Part shown: piece by piece, positions 34,089 through 41,772 of the stretch
How the letters are laid out: each line of letters opens with the position of its first letter
Numbering within the stretch: position 1 is the stretch's first letter
NCBI GenBank assembly: GCA_007693595.1
Contig: REDI01000010.1
Span: 84,423 to 148,422 of the forward strand
Direction: 5' to 3'
From: Deltaproteobacteria bacterium
GTDB lineage: Bacteria; Myxococcota_A; UBA796; GCA-2862545
DNA: 64,000 bases
Notes under the pieces: model-generated
The model's input: the letters and a program-made list of their open reading frames with translations, nothing else
Told to the model about the DNA's origin: nothing
The model's database searches: none
Program-made: the position numbers and the translations under genes

Positions 34089-35324
34089 ATGGACTCAGTG
34101 ATGTTGCGTAGGGCGGTGGAAGAGGGGGTCTGGGAGACCTTCGTGCAGGCCGAGGGCTCAGGAGGCGATCTGCACGCGGTCGCCTCGTGGATCGCACACC
34201 AGCGGGCGCAGGGCACCGGGATGGCGGCCGAGGAGGTGCACAGAGTCGTGCAGGACGTGACCGAGGCGGTCCGTCGATACGATCTGCTCTGGCCGCTGAT
34301 GTTCGATCCGCACGTGACCGAGATCATGGTGAATGGTCCCGATCGGATCTTCATCGAGCGGGAGGGGCGCATGGAGGCTACGGGCTTGCGCTACCGCTCC
34401 GCCCAGCAGCTCCTCGCCACGGTCGAGCGGATCGTCAGCGTCGATCCTCACGCACGCCTCGACGGTTCCCGCCCGATGGTCGACGTGGCGCTCCCCGATG
34501 GTTCGCGGGCGAACATCGCGATTCCTCCGGTGGTTCAGGGGGGGGCGCACCTCACCATCCGAAAGTATCAGGGTCGCTTCGAGAGCATCCAGGGTATGGT
34601 CAACGCCGGCTCCATGGATGAACGGATGGCCACGCTGCTCCGGGCTGCGACCCAGGCTCGGCTGAACATCTTGTTTTCGGGGGGAGCCGGCTCGGGAAAG
34701 ACCACGCTGCTCGAGGTGCTGTCGCGCAACATCTCCCGCGAAGAGCGCATCGTCTGCATCGAGGACGCCCTCGAGATCCACCTTCAGCACCCCCATGTGG
34801 TGCGCATGCTGACTCGCGAGCGGAATATCGAAGGCAAAGGCGAGATCACCATCGGCGATCTCTTTCGGAACTGCTTGCGCATGCGACCCAGCCGCATCCT
34901 CCTTGGCGAGATCCGGGGTAAGGAAGCGTTCGACTACCTTCAAGCCCTCAATGGTGGGCACCAGGGCACGATGGCTGTCATCCACGCGTCCAGCCCCGAG
35001 GAGGCAGTCCTCCGCCTACAAAACCTCGTCCCGCTCGCCGGCCTCAGCCTTCCGAACTCCGTCGTCGGGCGGCAGATCGCCCACGGGATCCACCTGATCG
35101 TTCAGCACGAGCAGCTTCCGGGGGGACAGCGCAAGATCAGCCGCCTGACCGAGGTGTTCGGGGTCGACGAACACGGGGAAGTCCGCCTGCGCGACCTCTT
35201 TGTCTTTCGACCCCAAGCCATGGGTGAAGGGCGCTTCGAGGCGATGGGGGTCGTGCCCGAGTGGTTCCAGCGGGTCGAGTGGTCGGGGTTTCACTGTGAC
35301 CGAGAGATGTTTCAGAAGGGCTGA
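34089..35324 (+). CDS. CpaF/TadA-family secretion ATPase
   Basis: 411 aa. The family N-terminal domain (LLWPLMFDPHVTEIMVNGPD) precedes a RecA-like ATPase with Walker A SGGAGSGKTT (residues 197-206), a HASSPEEAVLRL His-box region and ILLGEIRGKEAFDYLQALNG for the Walker B/Asp-box. Such ATPases power Tad/Flp pili and related secretion systems from the inner membrane face. No other tad genes are in the window, so this is a single copy. A GGAG precedes the ATG. It converges with the Ser/Thr kinase gene, leaving 27 bases. Confidence 0.9.
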   Translation: MDSVMLRRAVEEGVWETFVQAEGSGGDLHAVASWIAHQRAQGTGMAAEEVHRVVQDVTEAVRRYDLLWPLMFDPHVTEIMVNGPDRIFIEREGRMEATGLRYRSAQQLLATVERIVSVDPHARLDGSRPMVDVALPDGSRANIAIPPVVQGGAHLTIRKYQGRFESIQGMVNAGSMDERMATLLRAATQARLNILFSGGAGSGKTTLLEVLSRNISREERIVCIEDALEIHLQHPHVVRMLTRERNIEGKGEITIGDLFRNCLRMRPSRILLGEIRGKEAFDYLQALNGGHQGTMAVIHASSPEEAVLRLQNLVPLAGLSLPNSVVGRQIAHGIHLIVQHEQLPGGQRKISRLTEVFGVDEHGEVRLRDLFVFRPQAMGEGRFEAMGVVPEWFQRVEWSGFHCDREMFQKG

Positions 35325-35351
35325 GATGCGCCGCCCGCTCCCCGCGAGCGC

Positions 35352-37628
35352 TCAGCGCGTGCTGTCCAGCATGTCGCGAGTCGGGCCCACCACGACGTAG
35401 GTCCACGGCGCGATGCTGAGGCGCACCCAGGAGACGAGCTGGCCCCGGACCTCGCGCTGCCCGGTCTTGCCGGAGCGCGCGACGGCGTCCCACAAGCTGG
35501 GATCGAGCGCCTGAGTCGGGGCGCCTTCAGGCGTGGGTCCGCGCTTGCTGTCGAGGAAAATATGCCCGTTCTCCGACACCAGGTAGGCGGTGGCGGTCGG
35601 GGGTACGACGTGCGCGGGGGCCATCAGATCGTCGACCAGATGCTCGATCATCAGGTCGAAGGACGCGACGCCCATGACGCGGTCTTCGCGGTCGCGCAGG
35701 GCGAGCGAGGCCGAAACCATCAGGCCCATGCCACCCATGTCGGTGTAGGGCTTGGTCCAGTGCACGCCGGGGCTCTCTCGGGCGCCGACGTACCAAGGAC
35801 GGCCTCGGGGGTCGAAGTCGGGAGGGACACCGCTCTTGCCGGGGAGCGAGGCCATCACGCCTTCTTCGGTGCCGATCACCACCCAGACGACCGGGAGGCC
35901 GGTGGTGCGGACGGCCTCGCGGCGGGCGGCGGAGCTCCGCTGAGCGGCATCGGGGGCGCTGTCGAGCAGGGCTCTCCACATCCAAGGCTGGACGCTGGCG
36001 ATGCGGTGCAAGGTGGGCCCGACCTGCGCCTGGCTCGCGGAGGAGGGGACGTGAAGCACGGGGTGTTCGAGGCTAATCTTTCCGTTATAGCGGGGGCTTT
36101 GGGAGAGGTCTGGTGGGGCTCGCTCGGGATCGTCAAAGTCTGACACCAGGTAGAAGCGTTCGGTGGTGGGTTTGCGGATCAGGCTCTCTTCGGTCGCGTA
36201 GGACAGCCCGGTGAGCAGCGCCTCGTACTGCTTGAGCTCGGCGTCCATCGCCTGACCTTGGGCGGCGATCCTGGAGAGAAACTCTTGGCTCGCCTCTCGC
36301 TTGGACTCGGCGAGGTGCCGCTGGACGGCGAAGATCCCAGCCCCCAGCACGACCGAGGTGCTGGTGACGAGCGCGCCCAGCACGAGCAGACCGCCCACCG
36401 CCCCAAGCAGGAGCCCTCGGTTGCGACCCGCCCAGCGGTTGAGCTTTTGGAAGATCGTGTCGGGCGCCGCGCTCACCGGCTCGTCTCGAAGGTAGTGCCG
36501 GAGATCTTCGGCCATGCGATCGACGGAGGCGTAGCGGTCGTCGCGGTGGTAAGCGCAGGCCTTATGGATGATCGCCCGTAGCTCCCTTGGGATCGGCTCG
36601 AGCTTGCTGTAGGGCTTGAGCGGGGCGCGGGTGCCGTCCTGGGCCGCCATCACCAGCTCGACGGCGTCGGTGCCGCTGTTGGCGCGCCGCAGGCTGACGA
36701 GCTCGTAGAGGATGAGCCCTAGGGCGTACTGATCGCTCCGCTCATCGAGCTCGGGGTTCAGCCCTTGGGCCTGTTCGGGAGACATGTAGCTCGGGGTGCC
36801 GATCGCGAGGCCGAACTGGGTCTGATGGGCTGCCCCGGTCTGGACCTCGGCCGTCTCGCGGTCGTCGGTTCCGATCAGTTTCGCGATGCCCCAGTCCATG
36901 ACCGTGATCTCGCGAAAGGTGCCGACCATGATGTTTTCGGGCTTGAGATCTCGGTGAATCACGCCCCGCTTATGGGCGTACGACATCGCGTCGCAGACGT
37001 GCAGGAAAAGCTCAAGTCGCGCGCGTAAGTCAAGGTGCTCGGGGATCTTCCGCCGCTGGTGTGCCTCGCGGGCCTTCTGGAGCAGGTCGTCGAGGGTCTC
37101 GCCCCGGATCAGCTTCATCGCGTAGGCGAGGGAGCCATCGGGTTCGATCTCGAAGCTGAAGATCGGCATGATCGCCGGATGATCGAGCTGGGCGGTGATC
37201 TGGGCCTCGGTGCGGAAACGGCGGACCAGCGCCCCTTGGGTCGAGAGGTGCGGGTGGAGTCGCTTGACCGCCACTTGGCGTCGGAGGGCCGGGTCCGACG
37301 CGAGCACGACTTCGCCCATCGCCCCCGCGCCCAGGGTGCTCAGCTCCGTATAGCGGCTCGTCGCCGAGAGCTTCCGCGGTGCGCCCGGCTGCCCCTCGGA
37401 GAGGGTGATCGTGACCTCGCCGCTCAGGAAGACCTCGCGGACCTGCTGATCGGACAGAAAGCCCTGATCGCGCATGCGCGCCAAGAAGAGGGTGGCGTCG
37501 CCGTCGGGTTCGTCGTCGCGGAAGCGGCTCCACAGGGAGTCGAGCGCAGCCCCCAGGTGAGGCTCCAGCCGCTCCCGGAGGCCGCTGAGGTCGTCGCTTT
37601 GCGGCTCGCGTTGGCGGGTCGGGCTCAG
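35352..37628 (-). CDS. Ser/Thr protein kinase with transmembrane helix and periplasmic dCache-like sensor
   Basis: 758 aa if started at CTG 37628; 710 aa from the first usual start, TTG 37484. The kinase domain has GAGAMGEVVLA, VAVKRL, HRDLKPENIMV and GTPSYMSPEQA, with DWG in place of DFG, as in many bacterial STPKs. A membrane helix (LLLGAVGGLLVLGALVTSTS) leads to a ~300-residue extracytoplasmic part resembling a double Cache domain: DPRGRPWYVGARESPG, PYTDMGGMGLMVSASLAL and MGVASFDLMIEHL. It therefore joins an outside small-molecule sensor to an inside kinase. The 48 extra N-terminal codons look protein-like and lack any ATG, GTG or TTG. Confidence 0.88.
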   Translation of the reverse strand: MSPTRQREPQSDDLSGLRERLEPHLGAALDSLWSRFRDDEPDGDATLFLARMRDQGFLSDQQVREVFLSGEVTITLSEGQPGAPRKLSATSRYTELSTLGAGAMGEVVLASDPALRRQVAVKRLHPHLSTQGALVRRFRTEAQITAQLDHPAIMPIFSFEIEPDGSLAYAMKLIRGETLDDLLQKAREAHQRRKIPEHLDLRARLELFLHVCDAMSYAHKRGVIHRDLKPENIMVGTFREITVMDWGIAKLIGTDDRETAEVQTGAAHQTQFGLAIGTPSYMSPEQAQGLNPELDERSDQYALGLILYELVSLRRANSGTDAVELVMAAQDGTRAPLKPYSKLEPIPRELRAIIHKACAYHRDDRYASVDRMAEDLRHYLRDEPVSAAPDTIFQKLNRWAGRNRGLLLGAVGGLLVLGALVTSTSVVLGAGIFAVQRHLAESKREASQEFLSRIAAQGQAMDAELKQYEALLTGLSYATEESLIRKPTTERFYLVSDFDDPERAPPDLSQSPRYNGKISLEHPVLHVPSSASQAQVGPTLHRIASVQPWMWRALLDSAPDAAQRSSAARREAVRTTGLPVVWVVIGTEEGVMASLPGKSGVPPDFDPRGRPWYVGARESPGVHWTKPYTDMGGMGLMVSASLALRDREDRVMGVASFDLMIEHLVDDLMAPAHVVPPTATAYLVSENGHIFLDSKRGPTPEGAPTQALDPSLWDAVARSGKTGQREVRGQLVSWVRLSIAPWTYVVVGPTRDMLDSTR

Positions 37629-39127
37629 AGCTTCTCCGCCAGGAAGGGGGTGAGCTTATCGGTGGCGATCCGCTGTTGGTAGCCGGTGTCGCGGTCCCGC
37701 ACCGTGACGGTCTGGTCTTCGAGGGTCTGGTGGTCGACCGTGATGCAGAAGGGGGTTCCGATCTCGTCCATGCGGGCGTAGCGCTTGCCGATGCTCTGCT
37801 TGATGTCGTGTTGCACCACGTAGCGCTCCCGGAGCTCCCGGAAGATGCGGTCGGAGATCTCGGGGAGGCCGTCTTTCTTGGTGAGGGGGAAGATGCCTGC
37901 CTTCACCGGGGCCAGCGAGGGCTTGAGGCGGAGGAGCTCGGGGCTGGGGCGGCTCTCGTCGAGGTCGTAGGCGTCGGCGAGCAACACCAGCACCCCGCGG
38001 CTCAAGCCCGCGGCGGGCTCGATGACGTCGGGGAGATAGCGCTCGCGGGTCTGAGGGTCGAAGAACTCCAGCTTCTTGTTGCTGTGCTCTTGGTGCTGGG
38101 TGAGGTCGTAGCACGAGCGGTGCGCGACCCCCTCAAGCTCGCCGTGGCCGGGCTCGGTGAAGGGGTAGGCATACTCGATGTCGACGGTGCCAGCGCCCTT
38201 CTTGGCGTAGTGAGCCAGCTCGTCTCGCTCGTGGGTGCGCAGGATCAAGCGCTCGGCCTGGACCCCCTGATCCTTCCACCACTGGAGCCGCGCCTGGGAC
38301 CAGAACTCGAACCACTTGACGGCTTCGGAGGAGTGGCAGAACCACTCCATCTCCATCTGCTCGAACTCGCGAGAGCGGAAGATGAAGTTGCGGGGGGTGA
38401 CTTCGTTGCGGAAGGCCTTTCCGATCTGGGCGATGCCGAAGGGGGGGGCGACCCGGCTGGAGTCGAGCACGTTCTTGAAGTTCAGGAAGATACCTTGGGC
38501 GGTCTCGGGGCGTAGGTAGGCGAGGTTGTCTTGGGTGGCGGTGGCGCCCACGTAGGTCTGGAACATCAGGTTGAACTGGCGCGGCTCGGTGAGGCTGCCG
38601 GGCTCCTTCGTGTCGGGGCCGATGACGCCTGCGTAGGCCGCGGGGTCGAGGCTCAGCAGGGGCGTGACCCGGTACTGGTCGCGATCGCGCTTGGCCTTCT
38701 TGATCTTGGAGAGCGCGGTGTCGGCTTCGCCCTCGACGAAGGCGAAGCCCGGCCCTTCGCCGTCGCTGGGCAAGAAGACGTGCAGGTGATCGGCCCGGTA
38801 TCGGCGCTTGGACTCGCGGCAGTCGACCATAGGATCGTTGAAGCCGCCGACGTGGCCCGAGGCCTCCCAGACCTTCGGGTTCTGGATGATCGAGCTGTCG
38901 AGGCCGACGATCTGCAGGGGCTCACCATCGGGGCCGAGGGGCGGGACCTCGACCATGTCGCGCCACCAGGCGTCGCGCAGGTTGTTCTTGAGCTGGGCGC
39001 CGAGAGGGCCATAGTCCCAGAAGCCGTTGATGCCGCCGTAGATCTCGGAGGCGGGAAAGATGAAGCCTCGACGCTTGCAGAGGGCGACGAGCTTCTCCAT
39101 GAGAGCGGGTCCGGTGGGGCGGGGCAT
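37625..39127 (-). CDS. glyS: Glycyl-tRNA synthetase (single-chain, alpha2 type)
   Basis: 500 aa. Class II synthetase motifs are FIFPASEIYGGINGFWDYGP (motif 1 area), LRPETAQGIFLNFKNVL, FRNEVTPRNFIFRSREFEQM (motif 2) and a C-terminal anticodon domain ending in KLTPFLAEKL. This is the homodimeric type, not the alpha2beta2 GlyQ/GlyS form. A strong AGGAGG precedes the ATG. An 8-bp stem-loop lies about 30 bases upstream. The stop overlaps the predicted start of the kinase gene. Confidence 0.96.
   Translation of the reverse strand: MPRPTGPALMEKLVALCKRRGFIFPASEIYGGINGFWDYGPLGAQLKNNLRDAWWRDMVEVPPLGPDGEPLQIVGLDSSIIQNPKVWEASGHVGGFNDPMVDCRESKRRYRADHLHVFLPSDGEGPGFAFVEGEADTALSKIKKAKRDRDQYRVTPLLSLDPAAYAGVIGPDTKEPGSLTEPRQFNLMFQTYVGATATQDNLAYLRPETAQGIFLNFKNVLDSSRVAPPFGIAQIGKAFRNEVTPRNFIFRSREFEQMEMEWFCHSSEAVKWFEFWSQARLQWWKDQGVQAERLILRTHERDELAHYAKKGAGTVDIEYAYPFTEPGHGELEGVAHRSCYDLTQHQEHSNKKLEFFDPQTRERYLPDVIEPAAGLSRGVLVLLADAYDLDESRPSPELLRLKPSLAPVKAGIFPLTKKDGLPEISDRIFRELRERYVVQHDIKQSIGKRYARMDEIGTPFCITVDHQTLEDQTVTVRDRDTGYQQRIATDKLTPFLAEKL
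37626..37637 (-). promoter_or_regulatory. GGAG and CTG start overlapping the glyS stop
   Basis: On the minus strand GGAG (37634-37637) lies 5 bases before CTG (37626-37628), whose last two bases and the next base form the glyS TGA. This CTGA junction has the same geometry as the ATGA and GTGA couplings seen throughout the window. Confidence 0.45.
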
Positions 39128-39155
39128 TACTCCTCCTTTCGTGGTCGGGCCCCTA

Positions 39156-39176
39156 GCCCGATCCTCCCGATCGGGC
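39156..39176 (-). terminator. 8-bp stem-loop between the GNAT gene and glyS
   Basis: GCCCGATC, a 5-base loop (CTCCC) and GATCGGGC form a perfect hairpin. It is 63 bases after the GNAT stop and 29 bases before the glyS ATG. No T-run follows. It may end the upstream transcript or be part of the glyS leader. Confidence 0.4.
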
Positions 39177-39238
39177 CCGTACAGAGGGGTGAGCGTTCGC
39201 GATGGGTCCAGCGGTTCGCAGAGCGAGGAGGTTCGCAG

Positions 39239-39922
39239 CTAGCGCGCCTCGGCCCACCACCGCTCCCAGGCGCCGGCGGATCTGAACCCGGCCTCGAGTG
39301 CCATTTTTACGCGGTCTCGGCGGTCCATACGCACATCGAGGCAGACCCCGGAGTGTCGGCGCAGGAGGGCTGCGAGCAGGGCCGCCCCGGTCGTGTCGCG
39401 ACGCGCGGCGCGGGCGAGGCGGGGTGGACTGATCAGGGTCACTCCGTCGGCGCGGAGGCACGGCCCAGCGGCCCCCAGGAGCTTGCCCTGGCGCTCGACC
39501 GCCAGCCAGCCTCCGACGTCCATCCAAGCGGGATCGAAGTCGTGGTGGGGATCGGCGAGATCCGCGACGGCAGCGTGGTCCTCGGGTCCCAGGGGGCGGA
39601 GCCCCACCGGCTCCGCGAGGATGGCCTGAGCGCCGACGAAGCGCTGCATGGGTCCTAGCATCGTGAGGCGGTGGGTCCGCGCTACGATCCCCGCGGCGGC
39701 GGGTCCCGTCCGCAGCTCGAAGCGGTCGGGGAGCTCCCGGAGGTGGGCGGCGAGCAACCGCGCGGTGCGATCGAAGGGGGCGGTTCCGATGGCATGGACC
39801 AGCGGCGGCGCCTCGATCACCGCGACCACAGCGTCCCCGTCGCGCCAGGTGGCGGTGATTCGAGGGCCCCAAGCGATCAGGTCGAGCTGAGGCCAGGCGG
39901 TGATGGGGTCATGACCCGTCAT
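39239..39922 (-). CDS. GNAT-fold acetyltransferase
   Basis: 227 aa. The C-terminal half looks like an FR47/GNAT domain: WLAVERQGKLLGAAGPCLRA, TLISPPRLARAARRDTTGAALLAAL (the acyl-CoA helix, although the usual R/Q-x-x-G-x-G/A loop is degenerate) and SVCLDVRM-like strand LDVRMDRRDRVKMALEAGFRSAG, ending in the typical last strand. The N-terminal ~110 residues resemble a first degenerate GNAT half. The acceptor is unknown. It is on the dusA side of glyS with a short gap. Confidence 0.7.
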   Translation of the reverse strand: MTGHDPITAWPQLDLIAWGPRITATWRDGDAVVAVIEAPPLVHAIGTAPFDRTARLLAAHLRELPDRFELRTGPAAAGIVARTHRLTMLGPMQRFVGAQAILAEPVGLRPLGPEDHAAVADLADPHHDFDPAWMDVGGWLAVERQGKLLGAAGPCLRADGVTLISPPRLARAARRDTTGAALLAALLRRHSGVCLDVRMDRRDRVKMALEAGFRSAGAWERWWAEAR

Positions 39923-39997
39923 GAGGCCCGAACCTTTGGCTGGGGACGGCGCTGTATCCTCTCTCCCCCTTGGGTCCCGAGGTCTCCCGGATGCCGA

Positions 39998-40993
39998 TCA
40001 TAAGGTCGCCTGCGCCTTGTCTTGGATCGCCCGCACCGCATCCAGGCCTCGCCGGACCGCGTCAGCCCCCTCGCGGTGCGTCTGAGCCAGGGCGCGCTTG
40101 AAAGCGCCCGAGCCCGCCTGACCGTAGAAGAGGGGGGCGAGGTTTCGCAGGATGTGCTGGGGACGGACCGTCGGGCTCGCTGCGTGGGTCGCGTACTCCG
40201 CGAAAGCCTCGGCGACGGTGAAGCGATCGGGGAGCCGATCCGCCGCGTCGTAGAAGCGCCGATCGACCTCGGCGAGGATCCATGGGTTGTGCCAGACCCC
40301 TCGCCCGATCATCACCGCGTCGACGTGCTGTCGGTGCTCCGTCGCTTGATCGAGGGTGAGGATGCCCCCGTTGATCTCGACGAAGGCGGCGGGCAGGTCG
40401 CGCTTGAGGCGGTAGACGTCCGCGTAGCGAAGCGGAGGGATGGTCCGGTTCTGCTTCGGGGAGAGCCCCTGGAGCCACGCCTTGCGGGCGTGTACGGTGA
40501 GCCGCGCCGCCCCAGCGGAGAGCACCGCCTCTGCGAAGCGGTGCAAGTCGTGGTAGCGGTCGTGTTCATCGACCCCGATCCGGCACTTGACGGTGATCGG
40601 GACGTCGACCTCGGCCCGCATCGCCCGCACGAGGGTCGCGACGTGGTCGGGGCGCCGCATGAGGCAGGCACCAAAGCTTCCCCGCTGCACCCTCGAGCTC
40701 GGGCAGCCGATGTTGAGGTTGATCTCGTCGTAGCCCCAGTCGGCTCCCATGCGCGCAGCCTGGGCGAGCAGGGTCGGATCGTCGCCGCCGAGCTGGAGGG
40801 CGACCGGGTGTTCGCTCGGATCAAAGTCGAGCAGGGCCGGAGGATCGCCGTGGTGCAGGGCGGCGGCGGTCACCATCTCGGTATACAGCAAGATCCTCCG
40901 GCTGATCCGGCGGTAGAGCCACCGGGTGTGCCGGTCGGTCACGTCCATCATCGGAGCGACGCTGATCGGCGCGGGCAGGAGGGTCGAGCTCAT
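39998..40993 (-). CDS. dusA: tRNA-dihydrouridine synthase, DusA type
   Basis: 331 aa TIM barrel. Signatures are SVAPMMDVTDRHTRW, ALQLGGDDP, EINLNIGCPSSRVQRGSFGACLM with catalytic Cys110, ITVKCRIGVDEHD, RLTVHARKAWLQGLSPKQNR and INGGILT plus MIGRGVWHNPW for FMN phosphate. It reduces uridines in the tRNA D-loop with NADPH. It follows the 46-aa basic protein gene by 34 bases on the same strand, so the two may be co-expressed. Confidence 0.94.
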   Translation of the reverse strand: MSSTLLPAPISVAPMMDVTDRHTRWLYRRISRRILLYTEMVTAAALHHGDPPALLDFDPSEHPVALQLGGDDPTLLAQAARMGADWGYDEINLNIGCPSSRVQRGSFGACLMRRPDHVATLVRAMRAEVDVPITVKCRIGVDEHDRYHDLHRFAEAVLSAGAARLTVHARKAWLQGLSPKQNRTIPPLRYADVYRLKRDLPAAFVEINGGILTLDQATEHRQHVDAVMIGRGVWHNPWILAEVDRRFYDAADRLPDRFTVAEAFAEYATHAASPTVRPQHILRNLAPLFYGQAGSGAFKRALAQTHREGADAVRRGLDAVRAIQDKAQATL

Positions 40994-41027
40994 GGTTCGG
41001 GGGCGAGGGAGGACCCCGCCCGAGCGA

Positions 41028-41168
41028 TCACGCCCGGACCTTGCGGGTCAGGCGGCCGCCGTTGCGGCGCTTCTTGAGCTGATGGTTCTTGCGGAGGCGC
41101 TCTTTGGCCTTCTTGGCCTTGAGCTTGGCCTTGAGACGGTTGGAGGCTTTGTTTCGCATGCGGGCCAT
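41028..41168 (-). CDS. 46-aa highly basic small protein
   Basis: A strong GGAGG lies 6 bases before the ATG at 41168. The 46-codon product begins MARMRNKASNRLKAKLKAKK and ends with GGRLTRKVRA. It has 10 Arg and 11 Lys with a single Glu and no Asp. It looks helical and likely binds RNA or the ribosome, like small basic ribosomal or ribosome-associated proteins, but it matches no ribosomal protein I know. It lies between msrC and dusA on the same strand. The RNA-modifying neighbour supports an RNA-linked role; this is inference. Confidence 0.75.
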   Translation of the reverse strand: MARMRNKASNRLKAKLKAKKAKERLRKNHQLKKRRNGGRLTRKVRA

Positions 41169-41192
41169 GGTGCCCTCCGTGGATAGGGGGTG

Positions 41193-41216
41193 AAGCCCAG
41201 CGGGTCTAACGGGCTT
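41193..41216 (-). other. Stem-loop upstream of the basic small protein
   Basis: AAGCCC and GGGCTT (6 bp) enclose a 12-base loop, 33 bases after the msrC stop and 25 bases before the small gene's ATG. It may be an msrC terminator or a leader structure. No T-run is present. Confidence 0.3.
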
Positions 41217-41249
41217 GGGGGGGCAGGGGCAACCGGCTCGGCCTATCCC

Positions 41250-41765
41250 TCATGGAGCCGCAAGCCGAGATCCCAGGTCCGCCGCGATGGACTCGATCTG
41301 TGCCTGATCCAAGGCGTCGAAGGCGGCGGGGTGATCGCTGTCGATATCCAGCACGGCGAGCAGCTCGCCCCCAGGGCGGATCACCGGCACCACGAGCTCG
41401 CTCTTGGTGCTGGACGAGCAGGCGATGTGATCCGGGAAGGACTCGACGTCGTCGAGGCGGAGGCTCCGGCCAGAGTCGGCCACCGCGCCGCACACCCCCT
41501 GACCCGCGCCGATCCGCAGACACCCGTGGCCCCCTTGGTACGGGCCGATGATCAAGCTGCCGTTGGGCAGAACGCGGTAGAAGCCCGTCCAGTGGAAGGC
41601 GGCGAAGGCGTGGTGCAGCTCGCAGGCGACCGTGGCGTAGGCGGCGATCGGATCGGTCTCGCCGTGCAGCAGGCCCGAGAGGCGCAGGCGCAGGTCGGCG
41701 TAGTGCGCCCGCCGCGCCTGTAGGGGGGCGAGCCAGGGTAGGGCCGGGAGGTTCGCATCGCTCAT
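41250..41765 (-). CDS. msrC: Free methionine-(R)-sulfoxide reductase (GAF domain)
   Basis: 171 aa from the ATG at 41765, with GAGG in front; the longer frame belongs to the opposite arrangement inside the GMC gene. The GAF fold carries FHWTGFYRV, LIIGPYQGGHGCLRIGAGQG and HIACSSSTKSELVVPVI. Cys82, Cys92 and Cys116 have the same 10/24 spacing as the three functional cysteines of yeast and E. coli fRMsr, Cys116 being the catalytic one. It repairs oxidised free Met in the cytosol using thioredoxin. It lies 7 bases after the GMC oxidoreductase stop. Confidence 0.93.
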   Translation of the reverse strand: MSDANLPALPWLAPLQARRAHYADLRLRLSGLLHGETDPIAAYATVACELHHAFAAFHWTGFYRVLPNGSLIIGPYQGGHGCLRIGAGQGVCGAVADSGRSLRLDDVESFPDHIACSSSTKSELVVPVIRPGGELLAVLDIDSDHPAAFDALDQAQIESIAADLGSRLAAP

Positions 41766-41772
41766 GGGGACC

